The position numbers and the translations under genes were made by a program. Below are positions 33,227-42,107 of a stretch of DNA of 64,000 nucleotides, piece after piece. The stretch is taken from positions 2,852,001 through 2,916,000 of the forward strand of contig OY760934.1 in assembly GCA_963664245.1 (NCBI GenBank). The letters are read 5' to 3'. Source of the stretch: GCA-2711565 sp963664245. GTDB lineage: Bacteria > Bacteroidota > Bacteroidia > Bacteroidales > GCA-2711565. The first letter of the stretch is position 1. Each line of letters opens with the position of its first letter. Below the pieces are notes generated by a model. It searched no databases, was not told where the DNA came from, and worked only from the letters and a program-made list of their open reading frames with translations.

Positions 33227-33230
33227 GGTA

Positions 33231-33238
33231 CAAAAATA
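33231..33238 (-). promoter_or_regulatory. Possible -7 element immediately before the CDF gene
   Basis: TATTTTTG (33238 to 33231, minus strand) ends 4 bp before the ATG at 33226. A TTTG lies at 33257-33254 but the 15-bp spacing is short of the usual 19-21. If used, it would give a leaderless or nearly leaderless transcript starting just after the trxB terminator. Confidence 0.35.
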
Positions 33239-33239
33239 A

Positions 33240-33277
33240 AAAAAAGGATATCACAAATTAAGGTGAAATCCTTTTTT
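33240..33277 (-). terminator. Intrinsic terminator after trxB (probably bidirectional)
   Basis: A 15-bp stem with one A-A mismatch (33240-33254 with 33263-33277), 8-nt loop, has A/T runs at both ends so it can work on either strand. It lies 20 bp after the trxB stop and just before the CDF gene. Confidence 0.8.
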
Positions 33278-33297
33278 GAGATAGAGTTTGTTTATAT

Positions 33298-34245
33298 CTA
33301 ATGAGATAAAAATCGTTCAGCTTCGATGGCAGCCATACACCCGGTCCCTGCTGCAGTAATGGCTTGACGGAACACATGGTCTTGAACATCGCCACAGGCA
33401 AAAACACCTTCTACATTTGTTTTGGTAGAATCAGGTTTAGTGACCAAATATCCGTTTTCGTCAGTGTCTAGATATTTTGTAAATAGATCGGTATTTGGTT
33501 TGTGCCCGATAGCTACAAAAAAGCCGTCTAATTTGATTTCTTTTTCTTCGCCGGTTTGTACATTGGTTAAAACGGCACTTGTTACTTTTTTAGAAAATCC
33601 CTGAGTTTCCCCTTTGATTTCTTTGGTAGTGTGGTTCCAAAGAACCTCAATGTTTTTGGTGTTCAGGACTTTATTTTGCATGGCTTTGGAAGCCCGTAAT
33701 TCATCGCGGCGGTGAATCAAATAAACTTTGTTGCAGAGCTTGGCTAGATAGGTTGCTTCTTCGGCAGCCGTATCGCCACCTCCAACTACGGCAACATCCA
33801 ATCCTTTATAGAAGAACCCGTCGCATGTAGCACAGGCCGAAACGCCGTAGCCGTTGTACTCTTGCTCGGATTCCAATCCTAACCATTTAGCCGTAGCTCC
33901 GGTTGCAATAATGACGGTCTCTGCCATAATGACTTTCCCGTCGTCAGCGGTTACTTTAAATGGTCGCTCAGAAAAATCAACATCAGTGATCATACCGAAA
34001 CGGATATCTGCGTCAAAGCGTTCGGCTTGTTTTTTGAGGTCTGCCATCATTTCTGAGCCCTGGGTTCCTTCGGGATAACCCGGGAAATTTTCTATTTCGG
34101 TGGTTGTAGTAAGCTGACCGCCGGGTTGGAGCCCCTCGTAAACTACAGGTTTTAAATCAGCACGGGCAGCATAAATAGCAGCAGTGTAACCGGCAGGTCC
34201 AGATCCAATAATTAAACATTGGACGTTTTCAGTATTTTCACTCAT
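33298..34245 (-). CDS. trxB: Thioredoxin-disulfide reductase
   Basis: TrxB is a 315-residue flavoprotein that reduces thioredoxin with NADPH. The FAD-binding GSGPAGYTAAIYAARA is near residues 14-29. The redox-active disulfide is C138-A-T-C141 in SACATCDG. The NADPH site VVGGGDTAAEEA and the second FAD motif FACGDVQD near the C-terminus are present. Length and motifs are normal. It is monocistronic with a strong terminator and is divergent from the GlsB-like gene. A one-base-short -7-like TAATTTG lies about 40 bp upstream of the start. Confidence 0.95.
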   Translation of the reverse strand: MSENTENVQCLIIGSGPAGYTAAIYAARADLKPVVYEGLQPGGQLTTTTEIENFPGYPEGTQGSEMMADLKKQAERFDADIRFGMITDVDFSERPFKVTADDGKVIMAETVIIATGATAKWLGLESEQEYNGYGVSACATCDGFFYKGLDVAVVGGGDTAAEEATYLAKLCNKVYLIHRRDELRASKAMQNKVLNTKNIEVLWNHTTKEIKGETQGFSKKVTSAVLTNVQTGEEKEIKLDGFFVAIGHKPNTDLFTKYLDTDENGYLVTKPDSTKTNVEGVFACGDVQDHVFRQAITAAGTGCMAAIEAERFLSH

Positions 34246-34462
34246 TGTATTTTGATGTTAAATGTTTGTATTTCTTTTTTGACAAATTAGCTTTGCTAAA
34301 ACTGTGCCATTGGCGGCTAAAAAAATAGTTATGTTCTAAATTTAGACAAATGTATAGATAATATGGGTGATTCTTAATATTAATTTTCGTAGGTTATAAA
34401 ATGAATTTTGTACTTTAGAACCAATAAGTAAATGAATTCATTATTCACTAAAAATTGTCATT

Positions 34463-34708
34463 ATGAATATCGTAATTATTATTTTAGTAGGTATTGTGGC
34501 CGGTTATTTGGCTGGCTTAGTAATGAAAGGCAGAGGATTTGGTATTATTGTAAACTTTATTGTTGGTATTGCCGGAGCTTTTATAGGCGATTGGGTTTTT
34601 GATGAATTAGAAATTATAATAACTACCGGTTGGTTAGGCTTGTTGATTGAATCGTTTATAGGTGCGATAATCTTACTGCTTATTATCAGTCTTTTTAAAA
34701 AAAAGTAA
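34463..34708 (+). CDS. GlsB/YeaQ/YmgE family stress-response membrane protein
   Basis: An 81-residue protein with three short hydrophobic segments (about 1-14, 30-46 and 55-76). The family motif is GYLAGLVMKGRGFG near the N-terminus, followed by GIAGAFIGDWVF. This is the transglycosylase-associated protein family (a historical name; there is no evidence of enzymatic activity). Members are small membrane proteins linked to general and acid stress. It is monocistronic, with a terminator 20 bp after the stop. Confidence 0.87.
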   Translation: MNIVIIILVGIVAGYLAGLVMKGRGFGIIVNFIVGIAGAFIGDWVFDELEIIITTGWLGLLIESFIGAIILLLIISLFKKK

Positions 34709-34728
34709 GTTTAGTAAAAAGGTATTTG

Positions 34729-34753
34729 GGTGTTCGGTTGAACACCTTTTTTA
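34729..34753. terminator. Intrinsic terminator between the GlsB-like gene and the convergent receiver-kinase gene
   Basis: Arms GGTGTTC (34729-34735) and GAACACC (34740-34746), loop GGTT, are followed by at least six T on the plus strand. An A run at 34716-34720 offers a weaker reverse function. The T run reaches the last codons of the minus-strand gene ending at 34751. Confidence 0.8.
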
Positions 34754-35932
34754 TGCTTTAACCGGCAATGTAAATTTAAATTTACTGCCTTTTCCTTCTT
34801 CTGATTCAGCCCAGATTTTACCCCCATTTTTCTCTACAAATTCTTTACAAAGAATAAGCCCCAGTCCGGTTCCTTGTTCGTTTTCGGTGCCGCTGGTTGA
34901 AAAATTTACATCTATACGGAAAAGCTTGTCAATGTCTTCTTTGCGAATTCCTACGCCGTTATCTTCCACGGTAATTTCAATAAAGTAGTCTTGCTTATTT
35001 GAAAACAATTTCACTTCTCCGCCTTTAGGCGTGTATTTCAGGGCGTTCGACATTAAATTGCGGATGACCGTAATAACCATGTTCCCGTCTGCGTAAACCT
35101 GTGTGTTTGCTGGCACCACCCCCTGAATGGAAATATCTTTGTTCATTGCCTGGTTTTTGAGTAGGTTGATGGTTTCGTTTGCAATTTGGTCAAGATTGAT
35201 TGTTTCGGGGTTCCATTTAATGCTTCCGGTTTGAGAACGAGACCACTCCAAAAGGTTCTGTAATAATTTATATGCATTTTCGGAAGCATCGCTCATGGTT
35301 TTTATGAGGTCTTTTTTCTCTTCGTCGTTAAAGGCATCAAAATCATCCAGTAATAGGGATGAAAACCCCATTAAGGCGTTAAACGGATTTTTAAGGTCAT
35401 GGGCTATAATCGAAAAGAATTTATCTTTTGTAGCATTAAGTTCCTGGAGTTCTTTGGTTCTTTGTTCAACTTTTTTTTCCAGGTTTGTATTTAACTCGGC
35501 CAGTTCAATGTTTTGCCGTTTTATTTCCCGATCAGCATAAAAGCTTTTGATGGCTTCTTTGACCGTCATTTCTAAATCTTCCTGATCCCAGGGTTTTGAA
35601 ATATAGCGGTAAAGATTGGCACGATTTATTGCATTGGTAACGCCTTCCAGGTTGGCTTGGCCGGTAAGTAAAATATTTAATGTGTTGGGCGATTTTCGGT
35701 GAGTTTCCGAGAGGAGTTCATCGCCTTTCATTCCAGGCATAATATAGTCGGCAATAATAACCGGAACATCAACCCCATCTTCCATTAATTCTTCGAGAAG
35801 CTCTACTGCATCATCGCCGCTGTCGGAAGTTTCAATATCGTATTTTCCCCCAAAATTTCGTTCCAATTGATCTTTTAAAGCATCGGTAATGATGTTTTCA
35901 TCATCTACACAAATTATAACCGGTTTTGGCAT
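34751..35932 (-). CDS. Response regulator receiver-histidine kinase hybrid
   Basis: A 393-residue cytoplasmic protein with the receiver first. REC domain about 1-125: acidic pocket D10/D11, phosphoacceptor D62, T90, K113 in SKPWDQEDL. A coiled coil follows (about 133-168), then HisKA with phosphorylatable H178 (FFSIIAHDLKNPF) and HATPase_c with DNGVGI and GTGLGL. The input is therefore phosphoryl transfer rather than a ligand domain. It lies 4 bp downstream of a single-domain receiver and in the same direction as the 1507-residue sensor kinase, so the three are probably one operon and one phosphorelay. The output target is not in the window. Confidence 0.9.
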   Translation of the reverse strand: MPKPVIICVDDENIITDALKDQLERNFGGKYDIETSDSGDDAVELLEELMEDGVDVPVIIADYIMPGMKGDELLSETHRKSPNTLNILLTGQANLEGVTNAINRANLYRYISKPWDQEDLEMTVKEAIKSFYADREIKRQNIELAELNTNLEKKVEQRTKELQELNATKDKFFSIIAHDLKNPFNALMGFSSLLLDDFDAFNDEEKKDLIKTMSDASENAYKLLQNLLEWSRSQTGSIKWNPETINLDQIANETINLLKNQAMNKDISIQGVVPANTQVYADGNMVITVIRNLMSNALKYTPKGGEVKLFSNKQDYFIEITVEDNGVGIRKEDIDKLFRIDVNFSTSGTENEQGTGLGLILCKEFVEKNGGKIWAESEEGKGSKFKFTLPVKA

Positions 35933-35936
35933 AAAT

Positions 35937-36344
35937 TTATTTCTTTAGTGATAATTTTCCCAGTCCGGATTTGATAGTGTTGATTAAATCATCCTCTGAC
36001 CAGGGCTTAAATAAACAGGCATGCAAGTTAGCATTTTCTTTTGCATTTTCAATTGCATCTTCTTGAGCCTGACCTGTGAGCATTACTTTGACAATTCCGG
36101 GAAAACGTTTATGTACCTCGATTAAAAATTCGTCACCCTTCACTCCTGGCATCAACCAGTCAGAAACGATGATTAAAACTTCGGTTCCTTCGTTAACAAG
36201 TTCTTCAATAACTTCCAGTCCTTCTTCAGCATTCTCAGCTGTTTCGTAAATGTACTCATCGCCCAGGCGATTTTCTATTTGTTCTTTTAAACTTTCCAGG
36301 ATAATGCTTTCATCATCCACACAAAGAATTGCTTTTTTCCCCAT
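35937..36344 (-). CDS. Single-domain response regulator (receiver only)
   Basis: A 135-residue REC protein: D10/D11, phosphoacceptor D62 (IVSDWLMPG), T90 and K113 (FKPWSEDDL). It has no DNA-binding or enzymatic output domain, so it acts as a phosphate shuttle or by protein interaction. It is very similar in layout to the REC half of the next gene (the same KPW motif and G-x-K-G-D-E-[LF]-L), suggesting a duplicated receiver. It lies between the large sensor kinase and the REC-kinase with gaps of 50 bp and 4 bp. Confidence 0.9.
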   Translation of the reverse strand: MGKKAILCVDDESIILESLKEQIENRLGDEYIYETAENAEEGLEVIEELVNEGTEVLIIVSDWLMPGVKGDEFLIEVHKRFPGIVKVMLTGQAQEDAIENAKENANLHACLFKPWSEDDLINTIKSGLGKLSLKK

Positions 36345-36394
36345 AAATACAAAATTTATACGTAAATATACCTATTTTTTATTTATATAATATT

Positions 36395-39300
36395 TTATGT
36401 CCTGTCTTCAACAGGCAATGAAATGGTAAAGGTTGTACCAATTCCCACTTCACTTTCTAATTCTATGGTTCCGTCATGTTTGTCAATTATTTTCTTAACA
36501 ATATCTAACCCTAAGCCACTGCCTTCGCCGGCTTTTTTAGTGGTAAAGAAGGGTTCGAAAATTTTTTCCCTGATGTCTTCAGGAATCCCCCCCCCGGTAT
36601 CTGAAATGCTGATTTTTGCAAAATTGCCCTCAACCCAGGTTTTTATTTTTATTTTTCCTTTGTTTTCCATGGCTTGCAGCGAATTGTGGAAAAGATTGGT
36701 CCATACTTGGTTAATTTCATCGGCAAAGCAGGGTACAGGAGGAAGGGGGGCGATTTCACGAATGATTTCAACCCCTTGTTTAATTTGGTTATAATATAGC
36801 GTAAGAACCGTTTCTATGCCGTCTATAATATCGGCTGGGACTTTTTCGCCAACGTGGTCGCGATGGGCAAATTTTTTCAGGGCAAAAACTACTTTGGCTG
36901 CTTTTGTTACCGCAATTGTAATGTTTTCTGTGTTTTTCTTTAAGCTCACAATGTTCCTGGCATTTGACAGGATCAAGCCGGCATTGGGTGATCTTAGCAT
37001 TGGAAGCAGACTGTCGAGATGCTTGTTTATTCGCATATAAACTACTGTTTCGGCCAGCTTGTCCGGATTTTCAATATTTGATTCGCTAAGTAAAGAAGAA
37101 ATTTCTCTTTTTAGTTTTCGTTTTTCTTTGGAGGTTAATTCAGGAGCTGCATCTTCAACCAGTTTTAAAACTTGTATGAATAAATTCATGTCTTCATCCA
37201 TCAGTGTTTTTAACAGATTGGGTATGTTTTGAATAACCGTTTCCAGCGAATCGGCCATGTTACCTACTGATGCATTTATAGCCCCCAATGGTGTATTTAT
37301 TTCGTGGGCAATACCTGCTATTAAGGTTCCAAGAGCAGCCATTTTTTCCGATTGAATCAGCTGGGTTTGGGCTTCTTTCAGGTTTTCCAGGGTTGTTTCA
37401 AGTTCTTCTTTTTGGGTGCTTAATTCAAAATTTTTGGCCTTTAACTCATCAGAGTTTCTTTTCCGTTCAATGGAAAGACTAATTTGATGCGAAATAAGTT
37501 TTAAAAATTTAAAATCTTCGTTGCTAAAAGCATTTTCATCTTCATAGTTTTGAACAGCTAAAGCTCCAATAACTTTATTGTGAATAATCAAAGGTACTCC
37601 TAACCAGGCTTTTGAAGAAGTTCCTACTAATTTAATTTCCCCTTTTTCTTCCAGTTTGCTCATGTCTTTTTCTGTTGCCAGGATTGGGGTTTTTGTTTTA
37701 ATCACGTACCCGGTTAATGTTCCTTTGGCTGGAATGTTTGATGCCCTGTCTTTTTTATCTGCAAAAAACGGAAGGGATAAAGTGTCTGTTTTTTCGTCAT
37801 AAAGGGCGATAAAGTAGTTGGTTGTATCAATTAATTTTGATAATTCTACTTGTATATATTCGATAAGTTCTTGTAAATTTTGTTTTGAGGAAACAGCATC
37901 CGAAATGTTGCTTATAATTTGTTTGATAAGCTCGTTTTTCTTACGCTCTGTAATGTCTTCAAAGCTTTCGATGCCTCCAATAATGTTCCCTTCGGTATCT
38001 TTTAAATAGTCTATATTTTTTGAGATAGTTAATATTTTGCCATTTTTAGTTTTTATGCTACATTCCTTGCTTTTAAATAGAGTAGAAGAGCTATTGTCGT
38101 ATAAGTTACATGTTTTAGTACAAGGTGATAATACAAATGTTTTACAGCTTTGCCCGATGATTTCATGGGCCTTCCATCCGGTTAAAGATTCAGCTTTTTG
38201 GTTCCAGCTGGTAATAATCTCATTTTTATCAACGGTAAACACGGCACTTGGAATAACCGACAGTATTCTTTCGGCATAATCTTTTTCCTCTTGGAGTTTT
38301 TCTTCGGCAATTTTACGTTCTGTAATATCCCTAATCGTTCCGATGACCGACCATTTATCATTCAGTTTTACGGCAGAAAGAGATAGTTCTATCGGGAATT
38401 CGGTTTTGTCTCTCCGGTGGGCCATGATTTCATATACTTTGCCAGCATCTTCGCTGTTCCCTTCGTTTTTAATGATATGGAAGGCTTTCACCATCATTTC
38501 TCTATAGAACCGTGAAGTGGTTATTGTTTTTAATTTGCGTTTGAGGACTTCTTCTTTCGAATACCCGAATATTGTTTCGGCACTATCATTCCAGAAGATA
38601 ATATTTCCATCATTGTCAATTACAATAATGGCATCATTGGCAGAACTGGTTATTTTGTCAAATAAATCTTGTTGTTCTTTTTCTTTTTGTTCAGCACTTT
38701 TTTGTTGAATGTGCTGGCTAATTTGTCCGGCAATTAGTTCCAGTAATTCTTTGTCGCTGTTATTGTAAGCATCTTCGCTAGTGTAGCTTTGAAGCACTAT
38801 AGCACCTATGGCATCCCCTGACACAATTAGCGGAACGCCCAGCCATACTTTTGAACGGGTTCCAACAAACTCAATCTCTCCTTTTTTAACCAATTGTTCC
38901 TGCATTTTAGACGTTGCCAGTAAAGGCTTTTTATTCCGGATTACATAAGCAGTCATTGTTTTACCGGCAGGAATTGATTCTATATTATCATGTGTATCGG
39001 CCATAAATGGAAGGGACAGGGTGTCAGAATCGCGGTCATATAATGCAATAAAGTAATTGGTGGTGTCAATAATCCGGCTTAACTCTTTTTGAATAAATAA
39101 AACTAATTCTTTCAAGGTGTCGGTGGTAACAACGGCTTGGGTAATATGATTTAAAACCCGTTGAATCCGTTCAGATTTTTTTCTTCTGCTAATATCGTGA
39201 AATATGCCTTCAACAAGAACAACTTCATTTTGTTTGTTAAATACAGGAACCTCGGTTATTTCAAAATGCTTGATGTTTTTGTGGTTGTCATATATTTCAA

Positions 39301-40918
39301 TTTCAAAAGCATTTTGTTTTTCGCCGTTAAAAGATTTTTTTGATAGTTCAATGGCTTTGATGTTCTTTTTGTGATTTGTTAAAAATGCCTGAAACCCTGA
39401 TGCTACATCTTCTGCTGTATAACCAAGTATTTTTGTTATAGAAGGACTTATGTAAGTATATTTTCCATCAACTTGCTGGGTGTAAAAAATGTATTCATCT
39501 CCGAGGTCTTCAATCATTCGGCGGATTTTCTGTTCGCTTTCTGCCAAATCGGTATTCATTTGTTGTATTTCATCGTTGATGGCTCTTATTTCTTCATTTT
39601 GTTGTTCAATTTCTTCGTTTTGTTGCTGAAGTTCTTCAGTCTTGTTATTAAGTTCCTGGGTTCGTTCTTCCACTTTTTTGGTCAGGTCGCTATACAGTTC
39701 ATCTAACTGATCGGCCATGGTGTTAAACGAACTTGCCAGTTCGCCCAGTTCATCATTGCTTATAACCTTTGCCCTGACATTGAAGTTTTTTGACGTATAC
39801 TTAATAACTGCATCACTAAGAATGTTAAGTTGTTTTGTGAACCGTTTTCCGCTAAAGAGGACGATAATTAATATGACGATAAACAGAATAACAGAGATAA
39901 ATATATTTAAGCCAATTTGTTCGGTAAGAGGTTTTTGGATTGCTTTTAGTTCCATAGAAGTTGAAACAATCCATTTCATTTCGGGCAGGTACAAATAGTA
40001 CATCTCTCGTTTATTATAACGCTTGTTTTTACCTTCCCATTCATACAAAATTTCGCCGTTTAATTTCTTGTGAACTTTAACACTATCAATAATGTTTTTT
40101 ATAAACGGTTTTCCTTTGGCATCTTTTTGTTGGTAAATATTTTTTTTACCATTCAGTAAATTGATGATTACATTTCCTTCAATATCAAAAATAAGCGGGT
40201 AGTAGGTTGAACCTAAATGAAGTTTGCTGATCGTTTTTTTTAGGGCATTTAATTCGGATTGTTTAACCCCAACATAAATTACGCCTATTATCTCTCCGTT
40301 ATCATAAATTGGTTTGTAGGCGGTGATATACCAGTCATTAACAACATAGGCTCTTCCCCGGTATGTTTTTCCGTTCATAACTGTTTTATACACGGGCGAT
40401 TCGGTGTTGATATATGTTCCTATAGCTCTACTGCCATCACGATGCTTAACACTGGTTGAAACTCGTAATAAGCCTTCTTCAATAAGCTGAAATATAGTAA
40501 CCGTACCGCCTATTTGATTGGTAATATAATCAACCAATTCAATATTATTTGTTGCAATTTCTGAAAATCCCAGACTATTTTTAACATACATCAAAGGGAT
40601 GTTTTTGATTTTTTTCTGGTGTGTGATTTGATCTTCAATCTCAAGAGGGATTTTTAAATTTTTATCTATTGAGGTTTTGCCTTCTATGTAAGAGTTGCTA
40701 ACGTTAAGATTACTATTTACCCAGTTTTGATTTATTGTATAGGCATTATAACTTAAGTGATATAATGACTCTGTAATGTTAATTAGCTCGCGTTCATATT
40801 TTTTTTCAATCGAATTTTTAAAAAATAAGGTGTTAATAATAATGGTTCCTATCATGAAAATGAGCAGGGAAAATGCAATGCCAAGGTAGATTTTGTGAAT
40901 AAATCGTAAGTTCTTCAT
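36395..40918 (-). CDS. Large multi-domain sensor histidine kinase (Cache-HAMP-PAS-GAF-PAS-PAS-GAF-HisKA-HATPase)
   Basis: A 1507-residue kinase. Approximate order: transmembrane helix 8-30; periplasmic Cache_3-Cache_2 sensor 35-335 (GLLRVSTSVKHRDGSRAIGT, VNDWYITAYKPI); second helix 339-360; HAMP 362-415; Gln/Glu-rich coiled coil 418-465; PAS 468-590; GAF 595-765; two PAS 770-1010; second GAF 1015-1185; HisKA with AHEINTPLGA; HATPase_c with DTGGGIP and GSGLGL. The two GAF domains are clearly paralogous (shared IDTTNYFIALYD and LGVPLI). About 205 residues separate the His from the N-box, roughly twice the normal distance, owing to an inserted helical segment. It should autophosphorylate and pass phosphate to the two following receivers. 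The ligands are unknown. Confidence 0.9.
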   Translation of the reverse strand: MKNLRFIHKIYLGIAFSLLIFMIGTIIINTLFFKNSIEKKYERELINITESLYHLSYNAYTINQNWVNSNLNVSNSYIEGKTSIDKNLKIPLEIEDQITHQKKIKNIPLMYVKNSLGFSEIATNNIELVDYITNQIGGTVTIFQLIEEGLLRVSTSVKHRDGSRAIGTYINTESPVYKTVMNGKTYRGRAYVVNDWYITAYKPIYDNGEIIGVIYVGVKQSELNALKKTISKLHLGSTYYPLIFDIEGNVIINLLNGKKNIYQQKDAKGKPFIKNIIDSVKVHKKLNGEILYEWEGKNKRYNKREMYYLYLPEMKWIVSTSMELKAIQKPLTEQIGLNIFISVILFIVILIIVLFSGKRFTKQLNILSDAVIKYTSKNFNVRAKVISNDELGELASSFNTMADQLDELYSDLTKKVEERTQELNNKTEELQQQNEEIEQQNEEIRAINDEIQQMNTDLAESEQKIRRMIEDLGDEYIFYTQQVDGKYTYISPSITKILGYTAEDVASGFQAFLTNHKKNIKAIELSKKSFNGEKQNAFEIEIYDNHKNIKHFEITEVPVFNKQNEVVLVEGIFHDISRRKKSERIQRVLNHITQAVVTTDTLKELVLFIQKELSRIIDTTNYFIALYDRDSDTLSLPFMADTHDNIESIPAGKTMTAYVIRNKKPLLATSKMQEQLVKKGEIEFVGTRSKVWLGVPLIVSGDAIGAIVLQSYTSEDAYNNSDKELLELIAGQISQHIQQKSAEQKEKEQQDLFDKITSSANDAIIVIDNDGNIIFWNDSAETIFGYSKEEVLKRKLKTITTSRFYREMMVKAFHIIKNEGNSEDAGKVYEIMAHRRDKTEFPIELSLSAVKLNDKWSVIGTIRDITERKIAEEKLQEEKDYAERILSVIPSAVFTVDKNEIITSWNQKAESLTGWKAHEIIGQSCKTFVLSPCTKTCNLYDNSSSTLFKSKECSIKTKNGKILTISKNIDYLKDTEGNIIGGIESFEDITERKKNELIKQIISNISDAVSSKQNLQELIEYIQVELSKLIDTTNYFIALYDEKTDTLSLPFFADKKDRASNIPAKGTLTGYVIKTKTPILATEKDMSKLEEKGEIKLVGTSSKAWLGVPLIIHNKVIGALAVQNYEDENAFSNEDFKFLKLISHQISLSIERKRNSDELKAKNFELSTQKEELETTLENLKEAQTQLIQSEKMAALGTLIAGIAHEINTPLGAINASVGNMADSLETVIQNIPNLLKTLMDEDMNLFIQVLKLVEDAAPELTSKEKRKLKREISSLLSESNIENPDKLAETVVYMRINKHLDSLLPMLRSPNAGLILSNARNIVSLKKNTENITIAVTKAAKVVFALKKFAHRDHVGEKVPADIIDGIETVLTLYYNQIKQGVEIIREIAPLPPVPCFADEINQVWTNLFHNSLQAMENKGKIKIKTWVEGNFAKISISDTGGGIPEDIREKIFEPFFTTKKAGEGSGLGLDIVKKIIDKHDGTIELESEVGIGTTFTISLPVEDRT

Positions 40919-40994
40919 GTGTCAGATTATTAGTATAAACTAAAATAATTAAAAATGAGATCGAAACAAATCTTTCTTTTATGTTCTTTTTTTG

Positions 40995-41002
40995 TAATTT
41001 TG
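40995..41002 (+). promoter_or_regulatory. Promoter -7 element for tRNA-Pro
   Basis: TAATTTTG matches TAnnTTTG and ends 16 bp before the mature tRNA 5' end, a suitable distance for a short leader. A T-rich stretch lies upstream but no clear TTTG -33 box at 19-21 bp. Confidence 0.5.
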
Positions 41003-41018
41003 CACATCCTTTAAATCT

Positions 41019-41092
41019 CGGGATGTGGCGCAGTTGGTTAGCGTGCTGGTCTGGGGGACCAGAGGCCGCGAGTTCGAGTCTCGCCATCCCGA
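41019..41092 (+). tRNA. tRNA-Pro (anticodon GGG)
   Basis: The complete cloverleaf is seen. Acceptor arms are CGGGATG (41019-41025) and CATCCCG (41085-41091), with discriminator A. The anticodon stem is CTGGT/ACCAG with loop CTGGGGG, giving anticodon GGG at 41053-41055. The T arm is GCGAG-TTCGAGT-CTCGC. The 3' CCA is not encoded. It reads proline codons CCC and CCU. There is no integrase or duplicated 3' end nearby, so no sign of an integrated element. Confidence 0.96.
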
Positions 41093-41184
41093 CAAACCCC
41101 TTTCTTTGAAACTCAGAGGTTTAAAGAAGTCATGCTATAACTAATTACGCTAAACAACATTCATCTCTTTGATAATTCAAAATT

Positions 41185-41206
41185 AAGCTTGTTTAAGCTT
41201 TTTTTA
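41185..41206 (+). terminator. Possible weak terminator downstream of tRNA-Pro
   Basis: Arms AAGCTT (41185-41190) and AAGCTT (41195-41200) with loop GTTT are followed by five T. The stem is only 6 bp and A/T-rich. A second hairpin, ATAGGT/ACCTAT (41206-41211 with 41217-41222), follows immediately. The rest of the 270 bp between the tRNA and the first bactofilin holds nothing else I can name. Confidence 0.4.
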
Positions 41207-41362
41207 TAGGTAAAATACCTATATGCTTTTAGGTAAAGTGCGTAGTTGAACTGGTGTTAAAAAGATGTTAAATTTAGGGTGTTCATTATCAAGTAAATAA
41301 AGATTAAAAGAAATATAAGAAATTTAAAGAAATAAAAACTGTTATTATTTAAACCTACCGTT

Positions 41363-41905
41363 ATGAAAATGACTAAAAATGAGAGCCCGATACTTATACC
41401 CAGGGATAGTATTTTAGAGGGATTTATAAAGACTAGAAAATCATTTCGTATTGAGAGTAATTTCTATGGCACTTTGTTGTCAACTGAAAAAGTGATTATT
41501 GATGAATCCTCTACTGTTGAAGGTGATATTATTTGTTCGGAATTACTAATTAGTGGAAGTTTTAAAGGAAATATCTTTTGTACAGGTAAATTAACAACCG
41601 TTGGAAATGCCATGGTTGAAGGACAGGTTTTTACTAAATTGTTCCAAAATGAAAGTAACTGTGATTTGAACTGTTTTATTCAAATACCTACGAATGCTGT
41701 AGTAAATGTAATTCAGGAAATCTTGGATTCGATTGATGCATCAACAAAACTATCGACAGATAAAAAACTAAAAGACATTATTGAAACATTTGTAAATAAT
41801 GCATACACGGCTACCGATGATACTAAGAAAATTATTGTTGAGCGTCCTTCTAAACCTGAAGAACCCAAACCACGGAAAAGTTTTGTAAGGGTTGCAGCTT
41901 TCTAA
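41363..41905 (+). CDS. Bactofilin-like protein, first of a tandem pair
   Basis: A 180-residue protein. The N-terminal lead NESPILIPRDSILEGFIKT is followed by a bactofilin beta-helix core, about residues 28-95 (STEKVIIDESSTVEGDIICS, ELLISGSFKGNIFCTGKL). Then comes a cysteine-containing segment NESNCDLNCFIQIP, a helical part (about 110-150), and a Lys/Pro-rich tail ending VRVAAF. Bactofilins polymerise into filaments that scaffold shape or polar complexes. The helical C-terminal extension is longer than in the 130-residue bactofilin at 8.9 kb. It is followed after 202 bp by a paralogue with the same layout. It may belong functionally with the adjacent sensor kinases, but this is inference. Confidence 0.78.
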   Translation: MKMTKNESPILIPRDSILEGFIKTRKSFRIESNFYGTLLSTEKVIIDESSTVEGDIICSELLISGSFKGNIFCTGKLTTVGNAMVEGQVFTKLFQNESNCDLNCFIQIPTNAVVNVIQEILDSIDASTKLSTDKKLKDIIETFVNNAYTATDDTKKIIVERPSKPEEPKPRKSFVRVAAF

Positions 41906-42107
41906 AGTTTAGTATAATAACAACTTGAATATGTAGTTTCTTTATAAGCTTTCTTATTAAGAAACAAATTCTTTTCCTTTGCTTGTGTTGGTTTTTAGCT
42001 GTTAAATTACTAATTTAGCATGGCTTAAAGAATAAAACTATCAGTAAATAAATAAGTTGAAAATACAGAATTACATATTTTTTTAAATACTAAATACTTT
42101 ATTTCAA

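Noticed and set aside
40833..41087. Minus-strand open frame covering tRNA-Pro
   Set aside because: It is the reverse complement of the tRNA plus the kinase promoter region; such frames arise from conserved tRNA sequence and are a known artefact.
41019..41362. tRNA-Pro as an integration site of a mobile element
   Set aside because: No integrase, no duplicated tRNA 3' end and no mobile genes in the following 4 kb.
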